From Paludibacteraceae bacterium (GTDB lineage: Bacteria > Bacteroidota > Bacteroidia > Bacteroidales > Paludibacteraceae), in the NCBI GenBank assembly GCA_016937795.1, contig JAFGVV010000022.1:1-44914 (forward strand): a stretch of 44,914 nucleotides of DNA, given 5' to 3'. The first letter of the stretch is position 1; the number at the start of each line of letters is the position of its first letter. Below the pieces are notes generated by a model, which was not told the DNA's origin, did not search any database, and saw only the letters and a list, made by a program, of their open reading frames with translations. A program made the position numbers and the translations under genes. Shown here one piece after another: positions 14,596-24,100 of this stretch.

Positions 14596-17301
14596 TTATT
14601 GCAGGAGTATTTTTTTGTTGTATTTAAAGTTGTTTATTACAATTGAAGCCACATAAGTCCCTTTTTTTAGCATGCTGACATCGATCGTTCCTGAAGGCGG
14701 GATAACTGATTTTAGCAGCGCTTTTCCGCAAAGATCGAACAGTGTCACGCTCGCCTGCCCGTCAAATATATGTGCAGAAGAGATATTTAGTTTGCCTTCC
14801 ACAACAGGGTTTGGTGAAATTACAATGTCGGAACTGTTGAATTGGTTGGGCTTTCCGAGCGATGTGACCGCTGTGTACAACTGACTTTTGGGTACTATTT
14901 CGCGTGCCTGCATGCCACTTGCCCATTCGAGTTTACAGCCTGCATTGCCTGTGCTTTCGAAATATTCAAGTTTGATATTGTACTTTTCTCCGGCAGTAAG
15001 CGCAATGGTTGCACTGTAGGTAATTCCTGTATTGGTAGTCCACTTGTCGATAAGTAACTGATCGTTTACCCAAAGCCGTGCTCCGTTGTCGCTGGTGCTA
15101 TAAAAAGTGTAGGTGCCCGAATATCGTGGTTGCACCGAGCCTGTCCAGCGCACGGAAAAACCGTCGGCATTCATGTTTTCGGCAGGTGCATTTCCGGCCC
15201 AGTTGAAATTTACTTCGTTGTCGTTGCGCGTGAGCACTTCTGTTTCGAAATTTGTACCATTGAAATAAGTGCCTGCTAACCCGTCGCCGTTTCCTTCAAT
15301 TCCGCCGGGATTTACGGTGAGTTTATTGGCTTCGCGCATTAGCATGAATAAATGGTCGGGACGAACTACTGAATAATCGGCGCCCAGTGAGTTTTTTACA
15401 TTTTTGAAACTGGTAGGAGTAACGCCTCCCCAGGGTGCAGCCTGAATAATCACAAAGCGCGGCGAACTTTTGTTCCATCCTGTGCTGGCACTTGCAATAT
15501 GATCCTTCATGGCTTGTTCGTTGCCACAATAGTTGCACGATAGCGGCATTCCCGGAAGGGACACATTATAAACAGACAGTGGGCCACCTGTGTTTTGTGC
15601 AGTCATACCGAGCAGAGTGGGAGCGTTATTTGCATAGTTTTGTCCCACTGTTTGATTAATTCCTCCCGTAATGGTATTCCATACAGTCACCACGCGAAGT
15701 CCGGCAGCTTTGTTGTAGGCTTCTGTCGCAGTGATATATTTGCTGAGTGTGGATTGTGAAGTCCAGTAGTTTGGATATGTGTAGCCGAGTCCTGATGGGC
15801 CTGACACCAGATTGTCGTTGTCGGTCGACGATTTGTGCAGATAGTTGAGCGCACCGGGCATGGCATCGACCATGGCGGGTGAAATAGTCCAGCCCATTGG
15901 CACAGAACCTCTGTCGGGATTATTCCAGAGTTTTCGCATTAAGTGCTCAATGTACTGAAGATTATCGCCATCGCTCAGGATAAAAGCCACATATATTTTA
16001 TTTTCCAATGCAGGTTTTGCCGGAATGGGTTTGATATTAATAGTACGTGAAGTACCACTGTGAACAGTGAGATTTGAGCAGAAATCGCTCGGAATTGTTG
16101 GAATACCATATTGCGAACCACGCATCACGCCGGGCTGCTCTTCGGGCCACCAGCCCATATAATTAGCTCCGGCGGGCATCGACGAGAGAAATCTGTTGAG
16201 CAATGAGCTTTCGGATGTGATATCCGGATCGAGCCAGATAACAGCTGTGCCAATCCCTGCGGCATATTCGCGTAACGAGCCTTTGTGTACATCCGGATTC
16301 AACCCAATAAGCAATCGTTTGTCGGTGTTATTCCAGTGATTGTCGTATAAATCTTGATAAACCTGAAGTTTACTTGTGTATTTGCCGCGCAAATCGAGCA
16401 ACACAGGAAAGCCGAAGGCCGCTGATGTTAGTCGGGAGATCAACGAAGGTGCTGCCACGACAGCATTCAGGTCTTTGGCCAGTGTTGTGGCCAGGTTGAC
16501 GGTGTGAATCTGATTCGGGTCATAAATAATAAGCCCTGAAATTTCTTTGCGATATTTGTTTAAAACCACCCACCCGTTCGACTGTTCCACCCAGCGCAGA
16601 CCGAGCGATTGCATCCATGTAAAAGGACCTTCGGCAAAAGCATCGCCATCGTACGAAAATATACGTGGTTTTGTTTTGTTTACAATGCCTTTCATGGTCG
16701 AAAACAGATATTGCTCGGCTCCGGCATTGTCCTGAGATATTTCCACCCAATCGGCTTTGAGGGTTGCATTCCCTTTCCAGAGTACGCGCATTTCCACATG
16801 CTGACTATCGGCGGGCATCATAAAGTTCATTTTTATACTTACATAGCTTCCTGCTGCTGTAAATTCCTTGCGCTTTACACTTTTACTTACCAATACTTTG
16901 TTGGTGGTAATGTTGCGTACATCGAGTACGGCCACTACATTGTCGTCCTGTGAGTTATTGTCGATACGCAAACGAAATTCAGCCACGTTTTCACCCATAG
17001 TCACAGCGTTGTCGGCTGCACTGACGAGCATATACTGATTTGCAGCGTCGGTTGCCGGTGCACAAATCCAGCCATCGGTTTCAGCCCGGCCTGTGTCATG
17101 TGTGGTTTCCACAGCTTCGGCCTGCCAGCGCCAGTTGCGCGAGAAAGGAGCTACCGAACCATTCATATAAATAAAATCCATGCTTGGCGAAACTTCGGGG
17201 AATGAGGGTAGCTTTTGGTTTTCGGGCCAGATAACCTGTCCGAAAGTATGTATTGCAACGAACTGAAGAAGAAGTACAGAAATAAGGAAATGCTTTTTCA
17301 T
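14596..17301 (-). CDS. GxGYxYP-family putative glycoside hydrolase with PA14 and T9SS sorting domain
   Basis: This is a large exported protein of a family predicted, but not well proven, to act on polysaccharides. The 901-residue product has a signal peptide (1-21, ending FGQ), an N-terminal jelly-roll-like region to about 190, and the GxGYxYP core with the diagnostic GLGYTYP at 504-510. A PA14 domain (about 672-795, GLAGTYFNG to KLEWAS) follows. A type IX secretion C-terminal domain (about 825-901, with ISPNPV and the final KKILLQ) points to export across the outer membrane and attachment at the cell surface. PA14 often binds carbohydrate. It is encoded co-directionally with the GH95-GH43 gene, 293 bp downstream of it, and ends at a strong terminator. 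Catalytic residues are not assignable. Confidence 0.8.
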   Translation of the reverse strand: MKKHFLISVLLLQFVAIHTFGQVIWPENQKLPSFPEVSPSMDFIYMNGSVAPFSRNWRWQAEAVETTHDTGRAETDGWICAPATDAANQYMLVSAADNAVTMGENVAEFRLRIDNNSQDDNVVAVLDVRNITTNKVLVSKSVKRKEFTAAGSYVSIKMNFMMPADSQHVEMRVLWKGNATLKADWVEISQDNAGAEQYLFSTMKGIVNKTKPRIFSYDGDAFAEGPFTWMQSLGLRWVEQSNGWVVLNKYRKEISGLIIYDPNQIHTVNLATTLAKDLNAVVAAPSLISRLTSAAFGFPVLLDLRGKYTSKLQVYQDLYDNHWNNTDKRLLIGLNPDVHKGSLREYAAGIGTAVIWLDPDITSESSLLNRFLSSMPAGANYMGWWPEEQPGVMRGSQYGIPTIPSDFCSNLTVHSGTSRTINIKPIPAKPALENKIYVAFILSDGDNLQYIEHLMRKLWNNPDRGSVPMGWTISPAMVDAMPGALNYLHKSSTDNDNLVSGPSGLGYTYPNYWTSQSTLSKYITATEAYNKAAGLRVVTVWNTITGGINQTVGQNYANNAPTLLGMTAQNTGGPLSVYNVSLPGMPLSCNYCGNEQAMKDHIASASTGWNKSSPRFVIIQAAPWGGVTPTSFKNVKNSLGADYSVVRPDHLFMLMREANKLTVNPGGIEGNGDGLAGTYFNGTNFETEVLTRNDNEVNFNWAGNAPAENMNADGFSVRWTGSVQPRYSGTYTFYSTSDNGARLWVNDQLLIDKWTTNTGITYSATIALTAGEKYNIKLEYFESTGNAGCKLEWASGMQAREIVPKSQLYTAVTSLGKPNQFNSSDIVISPNPVVEGKLNISSAHIFDGQASVTLFDLCGKALLKSVIPPSGTIDVSMLKKGTYVASIVINNFKYNKKILLQ

Positions 17302-17594
17302 TTGATTATGATTGATTTTGGAATATACAGGTTTACGATGAATTTAATGTGATGGTTGGGGGAATTGAGAATTGCTTCTGCTGTAATATTATTTACCGAC
17401 AGAGGCGTGAGGATGTCAATTCCAAAGGGTTGATGTGTGTATAAAAAAGTAAAATGTGATTCATTTGCACGAGCATTTAAGTTCAGTATGCAAATTAAAC
17501 CACATTTTGTCAGTTATACGGATAAAATAAGTCCAAAAAACAATAATCATCGACCACCGTACGGGGATGAGTTACAGGATGCTGTCTTTTTTAA
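17302..17594. other. 293-bp spacer between GH95-GH43 and GxGYxYP genes
   Basis: No coding frame with family features is present. On the minus strand a near match to the -7 box, TTAATTTG, lies around 17490, so the GxGYxYP gene may have its own promoter. The CCGTACGG palindrome near 17556 is short and without a T-run. Two plus-strand frames here run antisense into the GH95-GH43 gene and look spurious. Confidence 0.4.
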
Positions 17595-20500
17595 TCACTG
17601 TTTCAGGCTTTTTAATCGCATATATTCCTTTTCGCTTACTTCGAGTATCGAGCCGTGACGAATGCCGCGTGGGAGCTTTATTTTGTCCGAAATGTCCGTC
17701 CAGGTTTCAAGGTCGGTGGATTGTATGGCGCCGTAGCGATGGTCGCGGTAACGGTCGAAATACACTATCCATTCAGTCCCACGTTTCAGGGCAGTTGGAC
17801 CTTCGACCCAGAAATTTCCCGTGATGGGTTTTCCTGCTTTACTGTAAGGGCCTGTGAGTTCGTCGGCATACGCGATTTTCAGATTTTTCTGAACAGGTTC
17901 GCGTGTTTCATCTTTCAGAAACATCACCCAGCGCTGACCGTCGTGCAAAATAGTAGCATCTATGACATTAAATCCAGGATCGTAGAGGAGTTTGGTGTCA
18001 CTGAAGGTTTTGAAATCGCGGGTTGTTACGTAATACATGCGATGATTCAGGCCGCTTTCGTGTTCGGTTTGCGTTTCGGGGAAAAGACCGGTAATGGTGG
18101 TTGCCCAGTAAATCATATAGTTTTGCGACCACGGATCATAAGTGATTTCTGGAGCCCAACTGTTACGGGCACCGGCTTCGTGAGCCATTACCGGCAGATA
18201 TTTTTGTTCCGACCAGTTGATAAGATCGGGCGAATTGGCGTAACCAATCCCTTTGTCGGTCCAGCTTACTGTCCACACCATGTGAAAAAGTCCATCTGCT
18301 CCCCGAATAATGCAGGGATCGCGCATCAATCTGTCATTGGCCACTTGTGGCGTCAGAAACGAAGAGTCGTTTTTGAATGCTATCCAGTTTAGCCCATCGG
18401 TGCTTCCGGCCAAATGCAGTCCATCACGACTATTGTTTTTAAAATACGAGAAAATATAATAGCGCTCATTTTCCGAAGCTTTTATCTGATAGGATTTTCC
18501 GCTTTCGGTGTTGAGTTCAGTCACATAAAATCCTGATTCGTTTTTTTGCGAGCTAACATTTAATCCTTCTACTTCAATGGCCGTATTGGTTATCAGTTTG
18601 CAGCGGTTTCCGAGCAGCGATTTTATTTGCGCCGTTTTCAATCTGTTTTCGCTCCATTGAATTGCTACTTCAAAGTTTCCGCGGGCTTTGATGCCCGATA
18701 TTTCGCCTTGGTTCCAGGCCATTGGCAGTGCAGGGAGCAAACGTATTTCGTTGCGTGTGGATTGCATTAGCATTTCGATAACAGCCGCTGTTCCTCCAAA
18801 GTTTCCATCGATCTGGAAAGGTGGATGCGCATCGAAAAGATTGGGATATGTGCCGCCACCACTGTGTTTGTCAGCGCCTTTGTAACCGTCCGGGTCGACA
18901 TAGCGAAGCAATTCGCGGTACATTTTATAAGCACGGTTGCCGTCCCAAAGTCGCGCCCAGAGGTTTATGCGCCAACTTTTGCTCCAGCCAGTGGTTTCGT
19001 CGCCTTTTACTTCGAGTGTTTTTCTGCTTGCAGCTGCCAGATCGGGCGTTTTCTCGGGAGTGATGTGCTGTCCTGGATGCAGGCCAAACAGATGTGTCTG
19101 ATGACGGTGGCGCGGATCTTCATCTTCCCAGTCGTGATACCATTCCTGTAAATGACCATTTTTGCTTATTTGATATGGATAAAAACTTTTCAGAGCATTT
19201 CTGAGCGAATCGCTGAACGATTTGTCGAGTCCCAGTTCGTTTGCAGCTTCGATGGTTTGTGCAAAAAGTTCGCGCATCATGGCCAGGTCGGCAGTGGCGC
19301 CATACAAAGTAGCTCCTTTGAAGCCTTCGGGTGTTTTGTAGCGGTTCTCGGGCGAAGTGGACGGTGAAGTAATCAGAAAGCCGTTTTTATCCTCCACAAG
19401 CCAGTCGAGACAAAACTGAGCAGCACCTTTCATAAGCGGGTAGGCTTTGTTCTTCAGGAAATCTTTATCGCCGGTGAATAAAAAATGCTCCCACAAATGC
19501 GTGCTTAGCCATACGCCTGCCATGTTCCAGTTGGCCCATGAAGGATCGCCGTCGCCAAAATCGCCCACAGGATTGGTCATGGCCCAAATGTCGGAATTGT
19601 GTGTGCAAACCCAACCGCGTGTACCGTAGAAATTGCGTGCAGTGATGGCACCTGTTTTCGACAGATTTTCAATAAAACCAAGCAAAGGTTGATGCATTTC
19701 GCTGAGATTTGCTGTTTCGGCAGGCCAGTAATTTTCTTCTGTATTGATGTTGGTAGTGTAATTGCTGCTCCAGGGCGGACGAATGTAAGGATTCCAGATG
19801 CCCTGAAGATTGGCCGGCACCGCAGGCGTGCGCGACGAGGAAATAAGCAGGTAACGTCCGAAATTGAAATACAGAATTTCCAGATTTTTATCTTCTTTTC
19901 CCAATGCATAGCGTTTCAGGCGTTCGTTGATGGGAAGTTCGGGCGCATTGCTTTTACCAAGCGAAAGGCTTACACGATTGTAAAACTGTCCGAAATCGTC
20001 GGTGTGACGCTTGCGGATTTTGGATTCTTTCTGTGCAAAAGCTTTTTTCAGTTGCGTGGCCGCAATCTTCCGAGCATCTTTTCCTTCGGTCGCCGGGTTG
20101 CGGTCGAATCCGTTGAAACTGGTTTCCACCGAAATGTAAATAATGGCTTCAGTGGCATTTTTCAGCACCAGACTACTGTCGGTAGCCGATAGTTTACCAT
20201 CCTTATTTTTAATTTTCATTTGAGTGGAAAAGTGGGTGCCGCGTTTGGCATCGTACAGCACCGGATCCTTTATATTACCACGATAGTTTGGTTCAATTTT
20301 ATAAGGTGCTTGTCCGTTGGCAAAAAGCGTTTTTTGTTTCACTGATACTTCGTGACGCAGCTGACTGTCGAAGTTCAGGCTGAAATTCAGACTTTTCTTT
20401 TGTGATGCGTTGAGTTTGATAACCACAACCTTGTCGGGATACGAAACATAATACGAACGGCTGAATTTTACTCCGTCTGCATCGTAATTTACCGTTGCAA

Positions 20501-20933
20501 TGGCTTCGCGCAGATTTATTTCGCGGCGATAATTGCTGATGTTTTTATGGTCGAAATGTATGTAAGCAGTACCCAACGGAGCAAAGGATTGCGAGAACGA
20601 ACCCTGCACTTTGCGTTGCAGTTTTTCAGCCAGCGGGTAGTTTTCGTTGCGCAGTGCCTCGCGTATTTCGGGGATAAAAGTGTGCGCCTGTGGATTCATA
20701 TTGGCATTTACCGGTTCGCCGCTCCACAATGTGGCATCGTTTAGATAAATTATTTCCCGGTCGGTACGTCCGAATACTGTAGCGCCTGTTTTGCCGTTCC
20801 CGAGCACAAAAGTTTCTTCAAAAAAGGCTGCAGGCTGGTCAAAATAAAATGAGTGCGACGATTGAGCTATCAGAATTCCTGTACAATTCAGTAAAAACGA
20901 GAGGGCAAAAAAGTATTTTTTCATTACTGTCAT
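17595..20933 (-). CDS. GH95 alpha-L-fucosidase/galactosidase fused to a GH43-type domain
   Basis: This is a predicted secreted bifunctional glycosidase, 1,112 residues. A signal peptide (about 1-24) is followed by a GH95 module (about 28-815). Its inverting catalytic set is visible: N395 and N397 in TTNINTEENYWP, E529 in SPSTSPENRY and D709 in QIDGNFGG. From about 820 a five-bladed beta-propeller of GH43 type follows, with all three GH43 acids in context: D872 (MRDP), D992 (NVIDAT) and E1044 (WVEGP). GH95 enzymes remove terminal alpha-1,2-fucose or alpha-L-galactose; GH43 enzymes mostly act on arabinose, xylose or galactose. No sorting domain or lipobox is seen, so it is probably periplasmic. 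A second ATG three codons in (20924) is an equally good start. It is divergent from the HTCS gene. Confidence 0.85.
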   Translation of the reverse strand: MTVMKKYFFALSFLLNCTGILIAQSSHSFYFDQPAAFFEETFVLGNGKTGATVFGRTDREIIYLNDATLWSGEPVNANMNPQAHTFIPEIREALRNENYPLAEKLQRKVQGSFSQSFAPLGTAYIHFDHKNISNYRREINLREAIATVNYDADGVKFSRSYYVSYPDKVVVIKLNASQKKSLNFSLNFDSQLRHEVSVKQKTLFANGQAPYKIEPNYRGNIKDPVLYDAKRGTHFSTQMKIKNKDGKLSATDSSLVLKNATEAIIYISVETSFNGFDRNPATEGKDARKIAATQLKKAFAQKESKIRKRHTDDFGQFYNRVSLSLGKSNAPELPINERLKRYALGKEDKNLEILYFNFGRYLLISSSRTPAVPANLQGIWNPYIRPPWSSNYTTNINTEENYWPAETANLSEMHQPLLGFIENLSKTGAITARNFYGTRGWVCTHNSDIWAMTNPVGDFGDGDPSWANWNMAGVWLSTHLWEHFLFTGDKDFLKNKAYPLMKGAAQFCLDWLVEDKNGFLITSPSTSPENRYKTPEGFKGATLYGATADLAMMRELFAQTIEAANELGLDKSFSDSLRNALKSFYPYQISKNGHLQEWYHDWEDEDPRHRHQTHLFGLHPGQHITPEKTPDLAAASRKTLEVKGDETTGWSKSWRINLWARLWDGNRAYKMYRELLRYVDPDGYKGADKHSGGGTYPNLFDAHPPFQIDGNFGGTAAVIEMLMQSTRNEIRLLPALPMAWNQGEISGIKARGNFEVAIQWSENRLKTAQIKSLLGNRCKLITNTAIEVEGLNVSSQKNESGFYVTELNTESGKSYQIKASENERYYIFSYFKNNSRDGLHLAGSTDGLNWIAFKNDSSFLTPQVANDRLMRDPCIIRGADGLFHMVWTVSWTDKGIGYANSPDLINWSEQKYLPVMAHEAGARNSWAPEITYDPWSQNYMIYWATTITGLFPETQTEHESGLNHRMYYVTTRDFKTFSDTKLLYDPGFNVIDATILHDGQRWVMFLKDETREPVQKNLKIAYADELTGPYSKAGKPITGNFWVEGPTALKRGTEWIVYFDRYRDHRYGAIQSTDLETWTDISDKIKLPRGIRHGSILEVSEKEYMRLKSLKQ

Positions 20934-20974
20934 AATTGGCTTTAAAACAATGTGATTTCAGTTTTTTAATCTCA

Positions 20975-20982
20975 CAAATGTA
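20975..20982 (-). promoter_or_regulatory. Bacteroidetes -7 box (TACATTTG) upstream of GH95-GH43
   Basis: Read on the minus strand TACATTTG fits TAnnTTTG and lies about 41 bases before the gene start. A TTG lies upstream but closer than the normal -33 spacing. Beside it, TCACAAT (20992-20998) and ATTGTGA (21014-21020) form an inverted repeat with 15 bases between, a possible regulator site just upstream of the promoter. Confidence 0.45.
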
Positions 20983-21104
20983 CAAATAATTTCACAATGC
21001 ACCTGCCGCCCTTATTGTGATATTGCATGTCAATTTGTACTTATTTATGTGTCATTGTGTTTTCGGGCAATTCCGCTGAGTGTTTTTTATTTGCTTAAAT
21101 TTCT

Positions 21105-21112
21105 TATTTTTG
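21105..21112 (+). promoter_or_regulatory. Bacteroidetes -7 box (TATTTTTG) upstream of the HTCS gene
   Basis: TATTTTTG matches TAnnTTTG and would start transcription near 21118, some 48 bases before the preferred ATG at 21166. This placement argues against using the earlier in-frame ATG at 21049. The -33 element is not well spaced. Confidence 0.45.
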
Positions 21113-21165
21113 TAGTCATTATCCTTATTCTAAAACTGATATCAGTATTACTTGTTGTGAAAATC

Positions 21166-24100
21166 ATGCGCCAATTCAATATATTTTTACTCACCACCTT
21201 CATTTTCTGCCTCTTTTCAGGTAGTTTGCGGGCTCAAACAGGCTCGTTTTATTCCACCGACAATGTACTTTCGAATAGTCTGATCAACAATATTTATCAG
21301 GATAGCCGTAATTTCATCTGGATTGCTACCGAAGATGGACTGAACCGTTACGACGGTGTGCGTTTCAATGTGTACCGAAACCGCCGAAATGATGCGGGAA
21401 CGCTGAAAAACAATTATGTGCGCACCGTTTTCGAAGATAGTAAAGGGCGTTTTTGGGTAGGTTGTATCAATGGGCTTATGCGTTACGATCGTGGTACTGA
21501 TAGCTTTACCGAAATTCCGATTTATTTCCGCAATCAGATTGTGGAACCGCATATTACCTCGGTAATTGAAACGCCTGAAGGTGAAATCTTGGTTTCCACT
21601 TCGGGAGGGGGCATTATCCGGCCTAATAAAGATTTCAGCGCTTTTACTGTGGATGAAAACCTGTTTCCGCATTTGTGCAGCCGTTATCTGGTGAAAATAT
21701 TCCGCGACAGCGAAGGTTTTCTATGGGTAGCTTCCGAGAATCAGGGTCTGAATCGTATCAATATGCAGAATATGCAAATCGAAACTTTCAGAGCGCCGGT
21801 TTCCATTGGCAGCAATCAAATTTCAGATATTGAAGAGGATACAGAAGGAAGTATCTTTGTAGGAACGCTTACAGGCGGGCTTTTTCGTTTCGATAAAACC
21901 ACACAAAAGTTTGTATCAGTGCCTTACCGCAATCCGGAAGTAGTGCTGCCGGTGAAAAGTTTGCTTTTCGACAAACAGCGCGGACTTTTGGTAGGAACCG
22001 ATGGGCGTGGCATCATGTATCTCAATCGCAATTCGGGCAAGCTCGACGATTACAGAATTCAGAATGCGCAGTTCGATTTCTCGAAAACAAAAATTCATGC
22101 ACTTTTTACCGATAAAAATCACAATTTATGGACTGGTCTTTTTCAGAAAGGTGTTTTTCTTGCGCCAAATCATCCGAATAAATTTCGCTACTGGGGAGCC
22201 AAATCTTTTTATCAAAATGTAATCGGAGCGAGTTGCGTAATGTCGGTTTTGCGCGACGAAAATCAAATGCTCTGGGTGGGTACCGACAACGATGGTTTAT
22301 ATGCCATCGATCCGCAGGGAAAATCGTCGCATTACGAGTTGAAGGCTTCGCCCAATGGCGTTTCGGGAACTGTGATGGGCATTCTCAACGATGGTTCGGC
22401 TTCGCTCTGGCTGGCTTCCTACCTCGATGGTCTGGTGCAATTCGATAAACGTTCGGGGCGCTCGAAAAACTTCCGCGAGCAACTTTCAGGTTTTCAGTAT
22501 CATACTTCGGCCGGAAGGGCTATGACTCTGGCTGCCGGAACAAAAAATGATATTTGGGTTGGTACCAATGGCGCAGGTGTGCTGGTGTTCGATAAATCGC
22601 TTCAGAAATATGTAAAACAATATCTTTTTCACGAAGAAGATTCTTCGGGAATTGCCAACAACTGGGTAAATATTTTACGCAACGATGGCGACACTTTGAT
22701 GTGGGTGGGCACTTATGGCGGCGTGAGCAGTATCGATTTGCGAAATGACAAAATTACCACGTATCGTATTAAAGGCGGTGTTTTACCCGGGAATATTGTA
22801 TATGCTGTGGCCCGCGATAAACAGGGCAAAATGTGGTTTGGGACTACCGAAGGGCTGGCTGCTTTCGACATGAAAAAAAATGTTTCGAAACACTATACCA
22901 TCGACGATGGACTTCCCGGAAATGTGATTTGCGGCATTCTCGAAGACGAAAGATCAAATCTCTGGATCAGTACGCACACAGGAATTGCTCAGTTTGTAAA
23001 AACGGAAAACCGTTTCCTGAATTATTATGCTTACGACGGACTGCAGGGTAATGAGTTTTCGATGGGAGCAGCTTTCAAATCGGCCGATGGAGAGCTTGTT
23101 TTTGGTGGAGTAGGAGGGGTGAGTGCTTTTTATCCTGCACAGATTGTAAACCGCCGTGCGCCGATTGAGGTGCAGCTTACAGGTTTGTATGTGTTCGATA
23201 AACCTGTAGTGCAGGGACAAAAATCAGGACGTTTTGTAATCACAGATAAATTTATCATCGATACCGAGAAAATTCGCCTGAGCCACAAGGACAATATGTT
23301 CAGCTTCGAATTTTCAACTTTCGATTTTGGTGCGCCGGGTCGTGTGTTCTACCGTTATCGCATGGAAGGGCTTAACGATCAGTGGATAACTACCGAGCAG
23401 GGAACAAATCGTATTAGTTTTACCAATCTCGGATACGGGCATTATAAACTCAGAATAAAAGCTGTGGTGGACAACAGCGAGTCGGAGGAAAAGGTGTTGA
23501 ACATCATTATTTATCCGCCCTGGTATCTCAGTTGGTTTGCCAAACTGATTTACTTCCTGCTATTTGTGGCTCTGGTTTGGGGCGTTTATCGCTTTATAAC
23601 AGAACGATTGCAGCATAAACAGGAAATGCTCCGTCGCGAACATATTGAGCAGGTAAACGAAGGCAAGCTACAGTTCTTTATCAATATTTCGCACGAAATA
23701 CGCACGCCAATGACACTGATTATCAGTCCGCTCGAAAAGTTGCTGACTGAGCATCCCGATCCGGCAAAACTGCAGGTGTATCAGCTTATGTATCGCAATG
23801 CACAGCGAATTTTGCGACTGATTAATCAAATGCTCGATATCCGAAAAATCGACAAGGGTTTGATGTTTGTGAAAATGCGCGAAACCGATATGGTAGGCTT
23901 TATCGACGACCTGATGACGACATTCGATTATCAGGCTAAAAAACGCAATATCAGCTTTGGATTTTTGCACGAAATGAATCATTTACCTGTATGGCTCGAT
24001 TTGAATAATTTTGATAAAGTGTTGGTTAATATCCTTTCGAATGCTTTTAAATTCACGCCCGAGAATGGCGGTATTGTGATAAAACTTACTACCGGAGCCG

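Noticed and set aside
17437..17824. Small plus-strand frames between the GxGYxYP and GH95-GH43 genes
   Set aside because: They run antisense into the GH95-GH43 gene, lack a promoter or family features and have irregular composition.
21049..21165. N-terminal extension of the HTCS from an earlier ATG
   Set aside because: The segment runs through a -7 promoter box and places an extra hydrophobic stretch before a normal signal peptide that starts at 21166.
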